Source of the DNA: Bosea sp. (in: a-proteobacteria)
GTDB taxonomy: Bacteria > Pseudomonadota > Alphaproteobacteria > Rhizobiales > Beijerinckiaceae
Direction: 5' to 3'
NCBI GenBank assembly: GCA_023910605.1
Contig: JAAVVV010000001.1
Location: 3,586,698-3,650,697, forward strand
Length of the DNA stretch: 64,000 nucleotides
Below the pieces are notes generated by a model. The model was not told where the DNA came from and did not search any database. It saw nothing but the letters and a program-made list of their open reading frames with translations. Below, one piece after another: positions 8,770 to 18,165 of this stretch. The position numbers and the translations under genes were made by a program. Positions within the stretch are counted from its first letter, which is position 1; each line of letters opens with the position of its first letter.

Positions 8770-9852
8770 TCAGGCGGCCTTGGCGGCGCTGGCCACCGGG
8801 TCAAGCTCGCCCTTGGCATAGCGCCTGGCCATCTCCGCGAGCGTGAACACGCGCCTGATCTTCGAGGCCTGGCCGGCGGTGTTGAACTCCTGCAGGCGCT
8901 GCCTGCACAGCCTGGACATCGCATCCATCGCCGGCTTGAGATACTTGCGCGGGTCGAACTCGCCCGGGTTCTCCGCAAAGACCTTGCGGATCTGGCCGGT
9001 CATGGCCATGCGGTTGTCGGTGTCGATGTTGATCTTGCGCACGCCATGCTTGATGCCGCGCTGGATCTCCTCCACCGGCACGCCCCATGTCGGCTTCATC
9101 TGCCCGCCATAGGCATTGATGATGTCCTGAAGCTCCTGCGGCACCGAGGAGGAGCCATGCATGACGAGGTGCGTGTTCGGCAGCCGGGCATGGATCTCCT
9201 CGATCACGTTCATGGCCAGCACCTTGCCGTCCGGCTTGCGGGTGAACTTGTAGGCGCCGTGGCTGGTGCCCATGGCGATGGCGAGCGCGTCGACACGCGT
9301 CTCCAGCACGAACTTCAGCGCCTCGTCCGGATTGGTCAGCAGCTGGTCATGGCTGAGCTTGCCCTCGGCCCCATGTCCGTCCTCGGCCTCGCCCATGCCG
9401 CTTTCGAGGCTGCCGAGCACGCCAAGCTCGCCCTCGACCGAGATGCCGCCCAGATGCGCCATCTCGACCACCTTGCGGGTGACGGCAACGTTGTAGTCCC
9501 AGTCGCCCGGCGTCTTGCCGTCGGCCTTGAGCGAGCCGTCCATCATCACCGAGGTGAAGCCGGCCTGGATCGCTGTCATGCAGGTGGCGGGCTCGTTGCC
9601 ATGGTCGAGATGCACGCAGACCGGGATGTGCGGATAGATCTCGGTCACCGCGTCCATCATGTGCTTGAGCATGATGTCGTTGGCATAGGAGCGCGCGCCG
9701 CGGCTGGCCTGGATGATCACCGGCGCGTCGACCTCGTGGGCCGCGGCCATGATCGCCAGCGCCTGCTCCATGTTGTTGATGTTGAAGGCGGGCACGCCAT
9801 AGTCATGCTCGGCGGCATGGTCGAGCAGTTGGCGAAGGGTGATGCGGGCCAT
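8770..9852 (-). CDS. fba: Fructose-bisphosphate aldolase class II (subtype B)
   Basis: A Zn-dependent aldolase of 360 residues that interconverts fructose-1,6-bisphosphate with triose phosphates in glycolysis, gluconeogenesis and the Calvin cycle. Motifs include [16 protein letters not shown], the catalytic and metal-binding [33 protein letters not shown] and [13 protein letters not shown]. The sequence fits the Calvin-cycle-type subfamily (FruBisAldo_II_B). ATG 9852 has a GGAGAACGCCC leader with a clear Shine-Dalgarno sequence. It is the last gene of the tkt-gap-pgk-fba cluster. The 105 bp before it include an A+T-rich stretch that may hold its own promoter. Confidence 0.96.
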   Translation of the reverse strand: MARITLRQLLDHAAEHDYGVPAFNINNMEQALAIMAAAHEVDAPVIIQASRGARSYANDIMLKHMMDAVTEIYPHIPVCVHLDHGNEPATCMTAIQAGFTSVMMDGSLKADGKTPGDWDYNVAVTRKVVEMAHLGGISVEGELGVLGSLESGMGEAEDGHGAEGKLSHDQLLTNPDEALKFVLETRVDALAIAMGTSHGAYKFTRKPDGKVLAMNVIEEIHARLPNTHLVMHGSSSVPQELQDIINAYGGQMKPTWGVPVEEIQRGIKHGVRKINIDTDNRMAMTGQIRKVFAENPGEFDPRKYLKPAMDAMSRLCRQRLQEFNTAGQASKIRRVFTLAEMARRYAKGELDPVASAAKAA

Positions 9853-9957
9853 GGGCGTTCTCCGGGTAAGGAAAAGACTACGCGTGCTTGAGGGCATATA
9901 ATTGGGGCATGCCATCAGTGGACATAAGTTGCGGGATGCGAGCAGACCGACTGGGCA

Positions 9958-10380
9958 TCATTTTCGCTTTAGAACGTATTTCATACAATCACGTTCGGCA
10001 TCGAGGTTTCGAGAAACAATCCGAAAGCTCATTCCTGTGGAAGGTGATGTACGAAGTTCACCGTAAAATCTTGTAGCCCGATCTATGTATCCGGTTGAGC
10101 TCCTTCTGGCATAAACCCCACAAACAAATGTAACGTCTGGACGGGTTTGCAAGCATCGCCCTAACAAGGACCCAACTACTGTATTGTTGGGATCACCGGA
10201 TAGCTGCTTAGCCTCAAGTTCCACTAGCGCCTGTGGGTAGCGACGCAGTGGAAATGGCGAAAATTGGCAATCATTCTCGTTTTGAGCGAAAGCCGCGCCG
10301 TTGTGAACTGAAGAAAACAGGGAAAGAAAAACTAAAACCTCACAAGCTCGCCGCTTATGGGACTTTAACTTCACAGTCAT
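9958..10380 (-). CDS. Small exported hypothetical protein
   Basis: A 140-residue protein with a clear signal peptide: KLKSHKRR, then a hydrophobic stretch VLVFLSLFSSVHNGA and likely cleavage after AFA. Several cysteines in the mature part could form disulfides, consistent with the periplasm. I do not recognise the family. The ATG lies 3 nt after the pgk stop, with an AAGGGG ribosome-binding site inside the pgk end, so it is probably translated from the pgk mRNA. The local DNA is much richer in A+T than the genes on either side, which suggests recent acquisition. No functional claim is made. Confidence 0.65.
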   Translation of the reverse strand: MTVKLKSHKRRACEVLVFLSLFSSVHNGAAFAQNENDCQFSPFPLRRYPQALVELEAKQLSGDPNNTVVGSLLGRCLQTRPDVTFVCGVYARRSSTGYIDRATRFYGELRTSPSTGMSFRIVSRNLDAERDCMKYVLKRK

Positions 10381-10383
10381 AAG

Positions 10384-11574
10384 CTACCCCTTCAACGCCT
10401 CGACCCCCGGCAGCGGCTTGCCTTCCATCCATTCGAGGAAGGCCCCCCCTGCCGTCGAGACATAGGTGAAATCGTCTGCGACGCCGGCCTGGTTCATGGC
10501 CGAGACGGTGTCGCCCCCGCCCGCCACCGCGACGAGCGCGCCGGATTTCACAAGCACAGCGGCAGCCTTGGCCACCGCCATGGTTGCCGTGTCGAACGGC
10601 TCAAGCTCGAATGCGCCGAACGGCCCGTTCCAGACCAGGGTTTTCATCATCCGCAGCCGGGCGATCACCGCCCCGGTCGATCTCGGCCCGGCATCGAGGA
10701 TCATCTCGTCGGCGGCGATGTCGCCCACCGCGGCGATCCTGTGTCCGGGATTGGCCCTGAACTCCCTGGCGGCCAGCGCATCCACCGGCAGCATGATCTC
10801 GCAGCCGGCGGCCAGCGCCTTGGCCTCGATCTCCCGGGCGGTGCCGACCAGATCCTTCTCGCACAGCGATTTGCCGACATCGTGGCCGTGCGCTGCGAGG
10901 AAGGTGTTGGCCATGCCGCCGCCGATGACGAGGACATCGACCCTGCCGACGAGATTGCCCAGAAGGTCGAGCTTGGTTGACACCTTCGCGCCGCCGACGA
11001 TCGCCATGACGGGGCGCTGCGGCTTGCCAAGCGCCTTGTCGAGCGCCTCGAGCTCGGCCTGCATGGTGCGCCCGGCATAGGCCGGCAGAACATGCGCGAG
11101 CCCCTCCGTGGAGGCATGGGCACGGTGCGCCGCCGAGAAGGCGTCGTTGACATAGGCGTCGCCATTGGCGGCCAGAGCCGCCACGAAGGCCGGATCGTTC
11201 GTCTCCTCGCCGGCATGAAAGCGCGTGTTCTCGAGGCACAGCACCTCGCCGGGCTTCACGGCGCCCACGGCCTGGGCCGCAGCCTCGCCGATGCAGTCAT
11301 CGGCGAAGGCGACGGGCTGGCCAAGATGGCCCGCCAGCGCCGCCGCGACGGGCCGCAGGCTCTGCTTCGGGTCACGGCCCCTGGGCCGGCCGAAATGGGC
11401 GAGCAGGATGACGCGCGCGCCCATCCGGGCGAGATCGCGGATGGTGGGCACGATGCGCGTGAGCCGCGTGGCGTCGGAGACGGCGCCGTTCTCCATGGGC
11501 ACGTTGATGTCCACCCGGACCAGGACGCGCTGGCCGGCGAGACGGGCGTCATCCAGCGTCCGGAAGGCGTTCAT
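10384..11574 (-). CDS. pgk: Phosphoglycerate kinase
   Basis: A 396-residue cytoplasmic kinase that transfers phosphate between 1,3-bisphosphoglycerate and ADP. Signature motifs are [15 protein letters not shown] at the N-terminus, [38 protein letters not shown] and the nucleotide-binding [13 protein letters not shown] near the C-terminus. ATG at 11574 was chosen because it overlaps the upstream gene's stop as ATGA and gives the usual N-terminus; the open frame extends further with non-family residues. It works with Gap upstream and Fba downstream. Confidence 0.97.
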   Translation of the reverse strand: MNAFRTLDDARLAGQRVLVRVDINVPMENGAVSDATRLTRIVPTIRDLARMGARVILLAHFGRPRGRDPKQSLRPVAAALAGHLGQPVAFADDCIGEAAAQAVGAVKPGEVLCLENTRFHAGEETNDPAFVAALAANGDAYVNDAFSAAHRAHASTEGLAHVLPAYAGRTMQAELEALDKALGKPQRPVMAIVGGAKVSTKLDLLGNLVGRVDVLVIGGGMANTFLAAHGHDVGKSLCEKDLVGTAREIEAKALAAGCEIMLPVDALAAREFRANPGHRIAAVGDIAADEMILDAGPRSTGAVIARLRMMKTLVWNGPFGAFELEPFDTATMAVAKAAAVLVKSGALVAVAGGGDTVSAMNQAGVADDFTYVSTAGGAFLEWMEGKPLPGVEALKG

Positions 11575-12014
11575 TGCGGCGTCACAGTCGGAACGATCGC
11601 CGGCAGCAGCCCCGGCACGCCATAGCGCATCAGCGCGTAACACAGCGCCGCGCCCATAATGGCGGACACAAGCGCGATCACGAAGATGGTGGCCGCGCCG
11701 GGCTTCCGGCGCACGCTGTCACGCAGCCGGGCGAGGTCGTCGCGCACACCTTGCAGGTTCATGTCCTGGGTGGCGCCCTCGAGCCGCAGCGTCGCCTTCT
11801 CAAGCGCGCTCTCGACGCGCATCATGCGCTCTTCGGAGCGTGCGAACTTCTCCTCGATCCGCGCCGTCTTGTCCTCGACGCGGCTGAGCTGGTCCAGCTT
11901 GCCGGCGTCTGCCGGCGCGGTCGCCGGCTCCTGGATGCGGGGGGCGCCGGACAGCGGCAGGGCGGCAACGGCCGATCCTTCGGGCGCCGGGTCGGACTTC
12001 ACTAAATTGGCCAT
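11571..12014 (-). CDS. Hypothetical single-pass membrane protein with coiled coil
   Basis: A 147-residue protein of unknown function. A Pro/Ala-rich N-terminus is followed by a heptad-like charged region (about 40-105, [20 protein letters not shown] and onward) predicted to be coiled coil. A transmembrane helix follows at about 110-130 ([21 protein letters not shown]), then a short tail. It lies between gap and pgk and its stop overlaps the pgk start, so the two are translationally coupled. The topology suggests a membrane-attached scaffold or dimer; no named family was recognised. Confidence 0.7.
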   Translation of the reverse strand: MANLVKSDPAPEGSAVAALPLSGAPRIQEPATAPADAGKLDQLSRVEDKTARIEEKFARSEERMMRVESALEKATLRLEGATQDMNLQGVRDDLARLRDSVRRKPGAATIFVIALVSAIMGAALCYALMRYGVPGLLPAIVPTVTPQ

Positions 12015-12082
12015 GGCGTCAGCCTCCGTGAGGTGGGTTCAGGGAAAAGGACGGCGGGGCCGCGCGGCCCCGCCGCGCCCGG

Positions 12083-13093
12083 TCAGATCAGCTTCGCCAT
12101 CGCGACGGCAGTGTCGGACATGCGGTTCGAGAAGCCCCACTCGTTGTCATACCAGGAGAGCACCCGCACCATGCGCTCATCCATGACCTTGGTCTGGTCG
12201 AGCGCGAAGGTCGAGGAGGCCGGCGCGTGGTTGAAGTCGACCGAGACGTTGGGCTGGTCGGTGACGGCGAGGATGCCCTTGAGAGGACCACGCGCCGCAG
12301 CCTTCATGATGGCCTCGTTGACCTTCTCGACAGTGGTCTTGCGCCTGGCCATGAACTTGAAGTCCACCACCGAGACGTTCGGCACCGGCACGCGGATCGA
12401 GGTGCCGTCCAGCCGGCCCTTCAGCTCCGGAATGACGAGCCCGATGGCCTTGGCCGCGCCCGTCGAGGTCGGGATCATCGACATGGCGGCGGCGCGCGCC
12501 CGATAGAGGTCCTTGTGCATGGTGTCCAGCGTCGGCTGGTCGCCGGTATAGGCATGGATCGTTGTCATGAAGCCCTTGTCGATGCCGACCGCCTTGTGCA
12601 GCACGGCGACGACCGGCGCGAGACAGTTGGTGGTGCACGACGCATTGGAGACGACGAGGTGGTCCCTGGCCAGCGCGCTGTCATTCACGCCATAGACGAC
12701 CGTGAGGTCGGCATTGTCGCATGGCGCCGAAACCAGCACGCGCTTCGCGCCGGCGGCAAGATGGGCGGCGGCCTTGTCGCGGCTTGTGAAAATGCCCGTG
12801 CATTCCATCGCGATGTCGACGTCCAGCTCCTTGTGCGGCAGCTGCGCCGGGTCCTTGATCGCGGTCACGCGGATGCGCTTGCCGTTCACGATGATGGCGT
12901 CGCCATCGACCTTCACCTCGGCAGGGAAGCGGCCATGCACCGAATCGAAACGCAGCAGGTGCGCGTTCGTCTCGACAGGGCCCAGATCGTTGACTCCGAC
13001 GACCTCGATGTCCTTGCGCTTCGACTCGACGATGGAGCGGAGCACGTTTCGGCCGATGCGGCCGAAGCCGTTGATGAAGACGCGGACTGTCAT
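12083..13093 (-). CDS. gap: Glyceraldehyde-3-phosphate dehydrogenase, type I
   Basis: A 336-residue enzyme that oxidises glyceraldehyde-3-phosphate to 1,3-bisphosphoglycerate. It has the Rossmann start [16 protein letters not shown], the catalytic Cys153 in [21 protein letters not shown], the [10 protein letters not shown] phosphate-binding stretch and [12 protein letters not shown] near the end. The ATG at 13093 was chosen because earlier residues in the frame are not family-like. The coenzyme choice cannot be fixed from these motifs. It sits between tkt and pgk, as in many Hyphomicrobiales. Confidence 0.97.
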   Translation of the reverse strand: MTVRVFINGFGRIGRNVLRSIVESKRKDIEVVGVNDLGPVETNAHLLRFDSVHGRFPAEVKVDGDAIIVNGKRIRVTAIKDPAQLPHKELDVDIAMECTGIFTSRDKAAAHLAAGAKRVLVSAPCDNADLTVVYGVNDSALARDHLVVSNASCTTNCLAPVVAVLHKAVGIDKGFMTTIHAYTGDQPTLDTMHKDLYRARAAAMSMIPTSTGAAKAIGLVIPELKGRLDGTSIRVPVPNVSVVDFKFMARRKTTVEKVNEAIMKAAARGPLKGILAVTDQPNVSVDFNHAPASSTFALDQTKVMDERMVRVLSWYDNEWGFSNRMSDTAVAMAKLI

Positions 13094-13189
13094 GGGGTCA
13101 CCTTCTCTGGAATGCGAGAATTCAGGTTGGATGGCAGCCCTTTTGCCCGAATTTGCGGCGGTTTCAAGCCATGCCGCCACAAAAGACGA

Positions 13190-15181
13190 TTATTGGTTAT
13201 GCTTGGCCTTGACAGCGGCGGCCACGGCCTCGGCCGTTATCCCGAAATGCTTGTAGAGCTCCTTGTAGGGGGCGCTGGCGCCGAAGCCAGACATGCCTAC
13301 GAATCCGCCCTCTGGCCCGATCAGCGCATCCCAGCCCATCCGGATCCCGGCCTCGACCGCGACCTTGATGCGCGCCGGCCCGATGATCTTGCGGCGCACC
13401 GGCTCGGGCTGCGCCAGGAACAGCTCCAGCGACGGAACCGAAACGACCCGCGCGCGGACGCCGGACAAGCTCAGGAGCTTGCGCGCCGCCGCGGCGATCT
13501 CGACCTCCGAGCCGGTGGCGAAGATCGTGGCGTCGGCACGACCGCCTTCTGCCGAGAGCAGCTCATAGGCGCCGTGCGCGCACAGGTTCGCGCGTGAGGC
13601 TTCAGCACGCATCGGCGCGAGGTTCTGCCGGGTCAGGGCCAGCACGGTGGGGCCATCGGTGCGCTCGAGCGCCATCTGCCAGCACTCGGCCGTCTCCATC
13701 GCATCCGCCGGCCGCAGCGTGCGCAGGTTCGGGATCGCCCTCAGCGCCGCCAGATGCTCGACCGGCTGGTGCGTCGGCCCATCCTCGCCCAGCCCGATCG
13801 AATCATGGGTCATGACGTAGATCGCCGGCTGGTTCATCAGCGCCGCGAGCCGGATGGCCGGGCGGCAGTAATCGGTGAAGACCATGAAGGTCGCACCGGC
13901 CGGACGCAGGCCGCCATGCAGCAGCATTCCATTCATCGCCGCCGCCATGGCGTGCTCGCGGATGCCGTAATGGACATAGCGGCCCCTGGGCGATTTGGGC
14001 GTGAAGGCCACGGCCGTCTTCATGCGCGTGTTGTTGGAGGGCGTGAGGTCGGCCGAGCCGAGCACCAGTTCCGGCACCACGGGCGTTATCGCCTCAAGCG
14101 CCATTTCGGACGCCTTGCGCGTCGCCACGGTCGGCGGATTGGCGGCGAGCGCCGCCTTGTGCGCGTTGATCGCCCTTGTGAGCTTCGCCGGCGCCTCTCG
14201 TGCGAGCCGGCGCTTGAACTCGGCCTGCTTGCGCGGGTTCAGGGCCGAGAAGGCGCCGTCCCAGGCCTTGCGGGCTGCAGCGCCCCGCGCGCCGGCTGCC
14301 CGCCAGGCCTTGAGCGCGGCCTCAGGCACATCGAAGGCGCCGGCCGCCACTCCAAGCCTGGCCTTGGCGGCGGCAAGCTCCTCGGCGCCAAGCGGCTCGC
14401 CATGAGCCTTGGAGGTGCCCGCCTTCTTCGGCGAGCCGTAGCCGATGACTGTCCGGCAGGCGATGAGCGAGGGCCGGTTCGCCGCCCTTGCGCGCTCGAT
14501 CGCCGCGAGGATGGCGGCGGGATCATGCCCGTCCACGCGCTCGGCGCGCCACCCGGCCGACTGGAAGCGGCGGATCTGATCGACAGAGTCCGAGAGCGAC
14601 AGCGGCCCGTCGATGGAGATGCCGTTGTCGTCGAACAGCACGATCAGCTTGTTGAGCTTCTGGTGGCCCGCCAGCGCGATCGCTTCCTGGCTGATGCCTT
14701 CCATCAGGTCGCCATCGGAGGCGAGCACATAGGTGTGGTGCCCCACGACGCCCTTGCCGAACTCCGCCGCCAGCATCCGCTCCGCCATGGCCATGCCCAC
14801 CGCTGTGGCGAGGCCCTGACCGAGCGGGCCGGTCGTGGTCTCGATCCCGGGCGTATGGCCCACTTCCGGATGGCCGGGCGTGAGCGAATGCAGCTGGCGG
14901 AAGCGCCTGATCTCGTCGAGCGTCATGCCCGGCGTGCCGGTGAGATAAAGCAGCGCGTAGATCAGCATCGAGCCATGGCCTGCCGAGAGCACGAAGCGGT
15001 CGCGGTCGGGCCAGGCCGGATCGGCGGCATCGAACTTCAGCACCTGCGAGAACAGCACGGTGGCGACATCCGCAGCGCCCATGGGCAGGCCGGGATGACC
15101 GGACTTCGCCTGCTCCACCGCGTCCATCGCCAGCGAGCGGATGGCGTTGGCGAGCATGTCGTGGTGGGTGCGGTCGGTCAT
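13190..15181 (-). CDS. tkt: Transketolase
   Basis: A 663-residue thiamine-diphosphate enzyme of the pentose phosphate and Calvin cycles. It shows [20 protein letters not shown], the ThDP/metal-binding region around [15 protein letters not shown] with DDNGISIDG, and the pyrimidine-domain segments [16 protein letters not shown] and [19 protein letters not shown]. The C-terminal domain ends with [17 protein letters not shown]. Start ATG 15181 gives the normal N-terminus. It is the first gene of the minus-strand tkt-gap-pgk-fba group. A 96-bp spacer separates it from gap, so gap may also have its own promoter. Confidence 0.97.
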   Translation of the reverse strand: MTDRTHHDMLANAIRSLAMDAVEQAKSGHPGLPMGAADVATVLFSQVLKFDAADPAWPDRDRFVLSAGHGSMLIYALLYLTGTPGMTLDEIRRFRQLHSLTPGHPEVGHTPGIETTTGPLGQGLATAVGMAMAERMLAAEFGKGVVGHHTYVLASDGDLMEGISQEAIALAGHQKLNKLIVLFDDNGISIDGPLSLSDSVDQIRRFQSAGWRAERVDGHDPAAILAAIERARAANRPSLIACRTVIGYGSPKKAGTSKAHGEPLGAEELAAAKARLGVAAGAFDVPEAALKAWRAAGARGAAARKAWDGAFSALNPRKQAEFKRRLAREAPAKLTRAINAHKAALAANPPTVATRKASEMALEAITPVVPELVLGSADLTPSNNTRMKTAVAFTPKSPRGRYVHYGIREHAMAAAMNGMLLHGGLRPAGATFMVFTDYCRPAIRLAALMNQPAIYVMTHDSIGLGEDGPTHQPVEHLAALRAIPNLRTLRPADAMETAECWQMALERTDGPTVLALTRQNLAPMRAEASRANLCAHGAYELLSAEGGRADATIFATGSEVEIAAAARKLLSLSGVRARVVSVPSLELFLAQPEPVRRKIIGPARIKVAVEAGIRMGWDALIGPEGGFVGMSGFGASAPYKELYKHFGITAEAVAAAVKAKHNQ

Positions 15182-15642
15182 GGCGTGCATCCGGCAATCA
15201 TGTGGCGCCTTGGCGGCGGGAAGGGGCAACGTCTAGGGGCCGCGTCGCGCCGCGCGAGCCTGCGGCAGGCGGGAGCGGCGTCAGGCGGGAGCGGCGGGGC
15301 CCGATGGCCACCCCCACGCTCGTGCGGTCGATAGGCCGCAAGGCCGGCCAGAGTCAACCAAGCGGGGCCGATCTTGCGAGCGAGGCCTGCTTTGCAAGCC
15401 AGGCCGATCTGCGGCATTCGCCACGGTCATCGCAGCGGTCCGTTCATCGTGCCCGCGCGGCCCCGGCCGGGCGGGCCCACGAGCGATGGGCCCACGAGCG
15501 ATGGCCACACGAGCGATGGCCACACGAGCGGTGGGCCCTTGCGCCCATTCCTGTTCGGCACGGCCCTGACAATCGGCTGCCCAGCGGTTACGATGACGAA
15601 TCGAAACCGACGTCTCTGGACCCGCCATCCACCCGAGGGATC
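15182..15642. other. Intergenic region between divergent tkt and DUF4164 gene
   Basis: About 460 bp without a confidently assigned gene. It holds the divergent promoters of tkt and the DUF4164/zapA pair and a four-copy 15-bp tandem repeat (15476-15535). The plus-strand frame of the DUF4164 gene stays open back to 15202, so a long N-terminal extension is formally possible but unlikely by composition. No RNA gene was recognised. Confidence 0.6.
15476..15535. repeat. 15-bp tandem repeat, four copies
   Basis: Four consecutive 15-bp units with the core CACGAGCGATGG: CCCACGAGCGATGGG, CCCACGAGCGATGGC, CACACGAGCGATGGC, CACACGAGCGGTGGG. The period is a multiple of three; read in the frame of the downstream DUF4164 gene it gives repeated H-E-R-W pentamers. 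It looks like a slippage-generated minisatellite, not a CRISPR array, because there are no spacers. Confidence 0.85.
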
Positions 15643-15969
15643 ATGCAGGTGACCACGTCATCGCTCGAATACGCTCTGCAAAGCCTCGACGAATCGCTTG
15701 GCCAGCTCGAGGCCGCGGCGCAGCGCAAGCTCGACCTCGAACGCCGCCGCGGCGATCTCGAGACGGAGCTTGCAATCATGCAGGATGATCGCGCCCGTCT
15801 CGCCACGGACCTCGACGGCGCGCTCTCGCGCCTGCGCTCGGTGGAGACGGCTGCCGACGACGCGGTGCAGCGCCTTGACCGCGCCATGCTGGCGATCCAA
15901 TCCGTCCTCGGCGAGGAGCCGCAAGATTCTCAGGGCCGCGCCGATGGCGGCCCGGCACGCGGCCACTGA
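15643..15969 (+). CDS. DUF4164 coiled-coil protein
   Basis: A 108-residue, largely helical protein with heptad-like pattern from residue 5 to about 90 (ALQSLDESLGQLEAAAQRKL and following). It matches the DUF4164 family, typically found just upstream of zapA in alphaproteobacteria. The ATG at 15643 has a CGAGGGA ribosome-binding site and gives the usual family length. The function is unknown; conserved linkage to zapA suggests a cell-division or envelope role (inference). The gap to zapA is 38 bp, so the two are probably co-transcribed. Confidence 0.8.
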   Translation: MQVTTSSLEYALQSLDESLGQLEAAAQRKLDLERRRGDLETELAIMQDDRARLATDLDGALSRLRSVETAADDAVQRLDRAMLAIQSVLGEEPQDSQGRADGGPARGH

Positions 15970-16007
15970 TGCCAGCCCGCTAACCCGCTTGAAGCAGGAT
16001 CTCCACC

Positions 16008-16376
16008 ATGGGGCAGGTCACCGTCACGATCTCCGGCAAGGTCTACCGCATGTCCTGCGGCGACGGGGAGGAGGCGCACCTCGAAAGCCTGGCCGCACTG
16101 TATGACTCCCGCATCGAGGACATGCGCAAGGGCCTTGGCGAGCTCGGCGACATGCGCCTTCATGTCATGGCGGCGCTCATGATCGCGGACGAGATGTCGG
16201 AGATGAAGAGGCGGGTGGAAAGCCTTGAGCAGAAGCTCGACGCTCTCAAGGGCGATGCGGGCTCCGCCGAGAGCCGGGCCAGCGAGGTGGAACGCGTGGC
16301 CACCGCCGCCATCGCCTCGGCTGCCGATCGCATCGAGAAGGTGGCGCGGTCCCTCGCGCCTGCGCCAGCCGGCTGA
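16008..16376 (+). CDS. zapA: Cell division protein ZapA
   Basis: A 122-residue protein. The N-terminal globular domain VTVTISGKVYRMSCGDGEEA-HLESLA is that of ZapA, which binds and bundles FtsZ filaments at the division site in the cytoplasm. A long C-terminal helix (about 60-115) provides the coiled-coil dimerisation. Length is typical for alphaproteobacteria. It follows the DUF4164 gene on the same strand. The stop lies only 3 bp from the convergent CitE-like gene, which leaves no room for the 6S RNA that follows zapA in some bacteria. Confidence 0.9.
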   Translation: MGQVTVTISGKVYRMSCGDGEEAHLESLAALYDSRIEDMRKGLGELGDMRLHVMAALMIADEMSEMKRRVESLEQKLDALKGDAGSAESRASEVERVATAAIASAADRIEKVARSLAPAPAG

Positions 16377-16379
16377 CGC

Positions 16380-17258
16380 TCACGGCGCCTCGCCGAGAAT
16401 CGCGGCATGAAGCGCCAGCAGCCGCGCGGCCATCTCCGCGTGGAGCCGCTCCACCATCACGCCATCCAGCGCGATGGCGCCCTTGTCCCGGTTTTCGGGC
16501 AAGGCGAAGGCCGCGATCACGGCCCTTGCCCGGGCGACCTCGCCATGGGTCGGCGCATAGACCACATTGGCGATGGGCGCCTGGGTGGGATGGTTCAGCG
16601 TCTTGCCGTCAAAGCCCATGTCGCGCCCCTGGTCCGCCTCGCGCGCAAAGCCTTCAAGATTGCGGAAGTCATTATAGACCCCGTCCAGAATTGCGATCCC
16701 ATGCGCCCGCGCGGCCAGAAGCGCGGTCGAAAGCCAGTGCAGCATCGGCTCGCGGCCCGGCACAAGCCTCGCGCCGGTCTCGCGGGCCAGGTCATTGGTG
16801 CCGATCACGAAGCAGGCGAGCCGCGTGGCGGGGTCATGGGCGCAGGCCGCCAGCGCTTCTGCACGCAGGATCGAACGGGCGGTCTCGATCATGGCCCAGA
16901 CCCTGAGCCGCTCCGGCGCGCCGAACGCGCCGAGGCGTGCGCCCACACGCGCAAGATCGGCGGGATCGGAAACCTTGGGGATGAGCACCGCATCGGCCCC
17001 CGACCGCGCGGCCATGGCCAGGTCGTCCTCGAACCAGACGCTCCCGGGCGCATTGGTGCGGATCACCATTTCACGGCGCCCATAGCCGCCGCTCGCCAGC
17101 GCCGCCTGGGCAAGTTCCCGGGCGACCGTCTTCATCTCGGGCGCGACCGCGTCCTCGAAGTCGAAGATCACGACATCCGCGTCGATCGTTCGGGCTTTCT
17201 CGATGGCCCGGGCGTTGGAAGCCGGAAGATAGAGTGCGCTTCGCCGTGGGCGGATCAT
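16380..17258 (-). CDS. HpcH/HpaI aldolase/citrate lyase family protein (CitE-like CoA-ester lyase)
   Basis: A 292-residue TIM-barrel enzyme. It starts RPRRSALYLPASNARAIEKA, has the metal-binding region FDFEDAVAPEMK and the downstream Glu in MIETARSIL, and the GTNDLARETG and GFDGKTLNHPTQ motifs of CitE-like proteins. Stand-alone CitE-like proteins of alphaproteobacteria act on malyl-CoA, citramalyl-CoA or beta-methylmalyl-CoA, or hydrolyse malyl-CoA. Which applies here cannot be read. ATG 17258 was chosen; the open frame extends far upstream antisense to the DUF429 gene and is not family-like. Confidence 0.85.
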   Translation of the reverse strand: MIRPRRSALYLPASNARAIEKARTIDADVVIFDFEDAVAPEMKTVARELAQAALASGGYGRREMVIRTNAPGSVWFEDDLAMAARSGADAVLIPKVSDPADLARVGARLGAFGAPERLRVWAMIETARSILRAEALAACAHDPATRLACFVIGTNDLARETGARLVPGREPMLHWLSTALLAARAHGIAILDGVYNDFRNLEGFAREADQGRDMGFDGKTLNHPTQAPIANVVYAPTHGEVARARAVIAAFALPENRDKGAIALDGVMVERLHAEMAARLLALHAAILGEAP

Positions 17259-17382
17259 ACCAGGCCTCCCGACAGCCGAATTGGATGACGGCTGCTCGGG
17301 AGGACAGAGTAGACAAAGCCCTGGCAGCTCGCCATGTCTGTGGCTCCTGGCGGCCGCGCGGTCTTGTGGATAAGAACAGTGA

Positions 17383-18165
17383 ATGGCTGGAGCAAACTGG
17401 ATCGCAGGCGTGGATGGCTGCCCGGCGGGCTGGATCGTCGCCCTTGCGCCGGCCGATGACATCACAGCTCCCCGCATCCGCGTGATCCGGCGCCTTGCGC
17501 AGGTGCTGGAAGCGCCCGAGGCGCCCACGATCATTGCGGTCGACATGCCGATCGGCCTGCCCGAGCGCATCGAGGGGAACGGGCGTGCTCCCGAGCGGCT
17601 GGTTCGCCCATTGCTCGGTGCGCGCCAATCCTCTGTCTTCTCCATCCCGGCCCGCGCCGCGATCTATGCAGCGGATTATGTGAGCGCCTGCGCCGAGGCA
17701 GCGGCCCGGTCAGAGCCGCCGCGCAAGGTCTCGAAGCAAGGCTTCATGCTCTTCCCCCGCATCCGGGAGATCGACACGCTGCTTCTCGAGAACGAATCGG
17801 CGAGGGCCATGCTGTTCGAAAGCCATCCGGAGGTCGTGTTCTGGGCGCTGAACGCAGGCCGCGCCCTCGGCCAGCCCAAGAAGATCAAGGGCAGCCCCTG
17901 GCCCGATGGCATGGCGCTGCGCGCCGGCTTGCTGGAAGCCCATGGCATCGGTGCAGTTGCGCTCGCCAGGGCCGCGCCGCGCGGCGCAGGCCAGGACGAT
18001 ATGCTCGACGCGCTCGCCTGCCTCGCCACCGCCCGCGCCATCGCCCATGGCCGGGCGCAATCCTGGCCTGCGCCGCCCGCAAGCGATGCCTGCAACATCC
18101 CGATTGCGATCTGGGCTCCCATGCCGCAAAGCTCGGTTTCTCCTCGCCAAGGCCCGAGCTCATGA
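17383..18165 (+). CDS. DUF429 predicted RNase H-like nuclease
   Basis: A 260-residue protein of the DUF429 family, which has an RNase H-like fold. Conserved segments are GVDGCPAGWIVAL at the N-terminus, VDMPIGLP, ARQSSVFSIPAR, FESHPEVVFW and the acidic DDMLDALA near residue 208, spaced like the metal-binding acidic residues of that fold. Biological role is not established. Its stop overlaps the start of the dehydratase gene (ATGA at 18162), so the four genes to 19657 appear to form a translationally coupled string. Confidence 0.8.
   Translation: MAGANWIAGVDGCPAGWIVALAPADDITAPRIRVIRRLAQVLEAPEAPTIIAVDMPIGLPERIEGNGRAPERLVRPLLGARQSSVFSIPARAAIYAADYVSACAEAAARSEPPRKVSKQGFMLFPRIREIDTLLLENESARAMLFESHPEVVFWALNAGRALGQPKKIKGSPWPDGMALRAGLLEAHGIGAVALARAAPRGAGQDDMLDALACLATARAIAHGRAQSWPAPPASDACNIPIAIWAPMPQSSVSPRQGPSS

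Noticed and set aside
9888..10076. 62-codon plus-strand frame near the fba leader
   Set aside because: It overlaps the exported hypothetical gene antisense, has no ribosome-binding site and no recognisable features.
15476..15535. CRISPR-like array
   Set aside because: The units are contiguous without spacers and no cas gene is present; it is a plain tandem repeat.
16377..16379. 6S RNA downstream of zapA
   Set aside because: Only 3 bp separate zapA from the convergent CitE-like gene.
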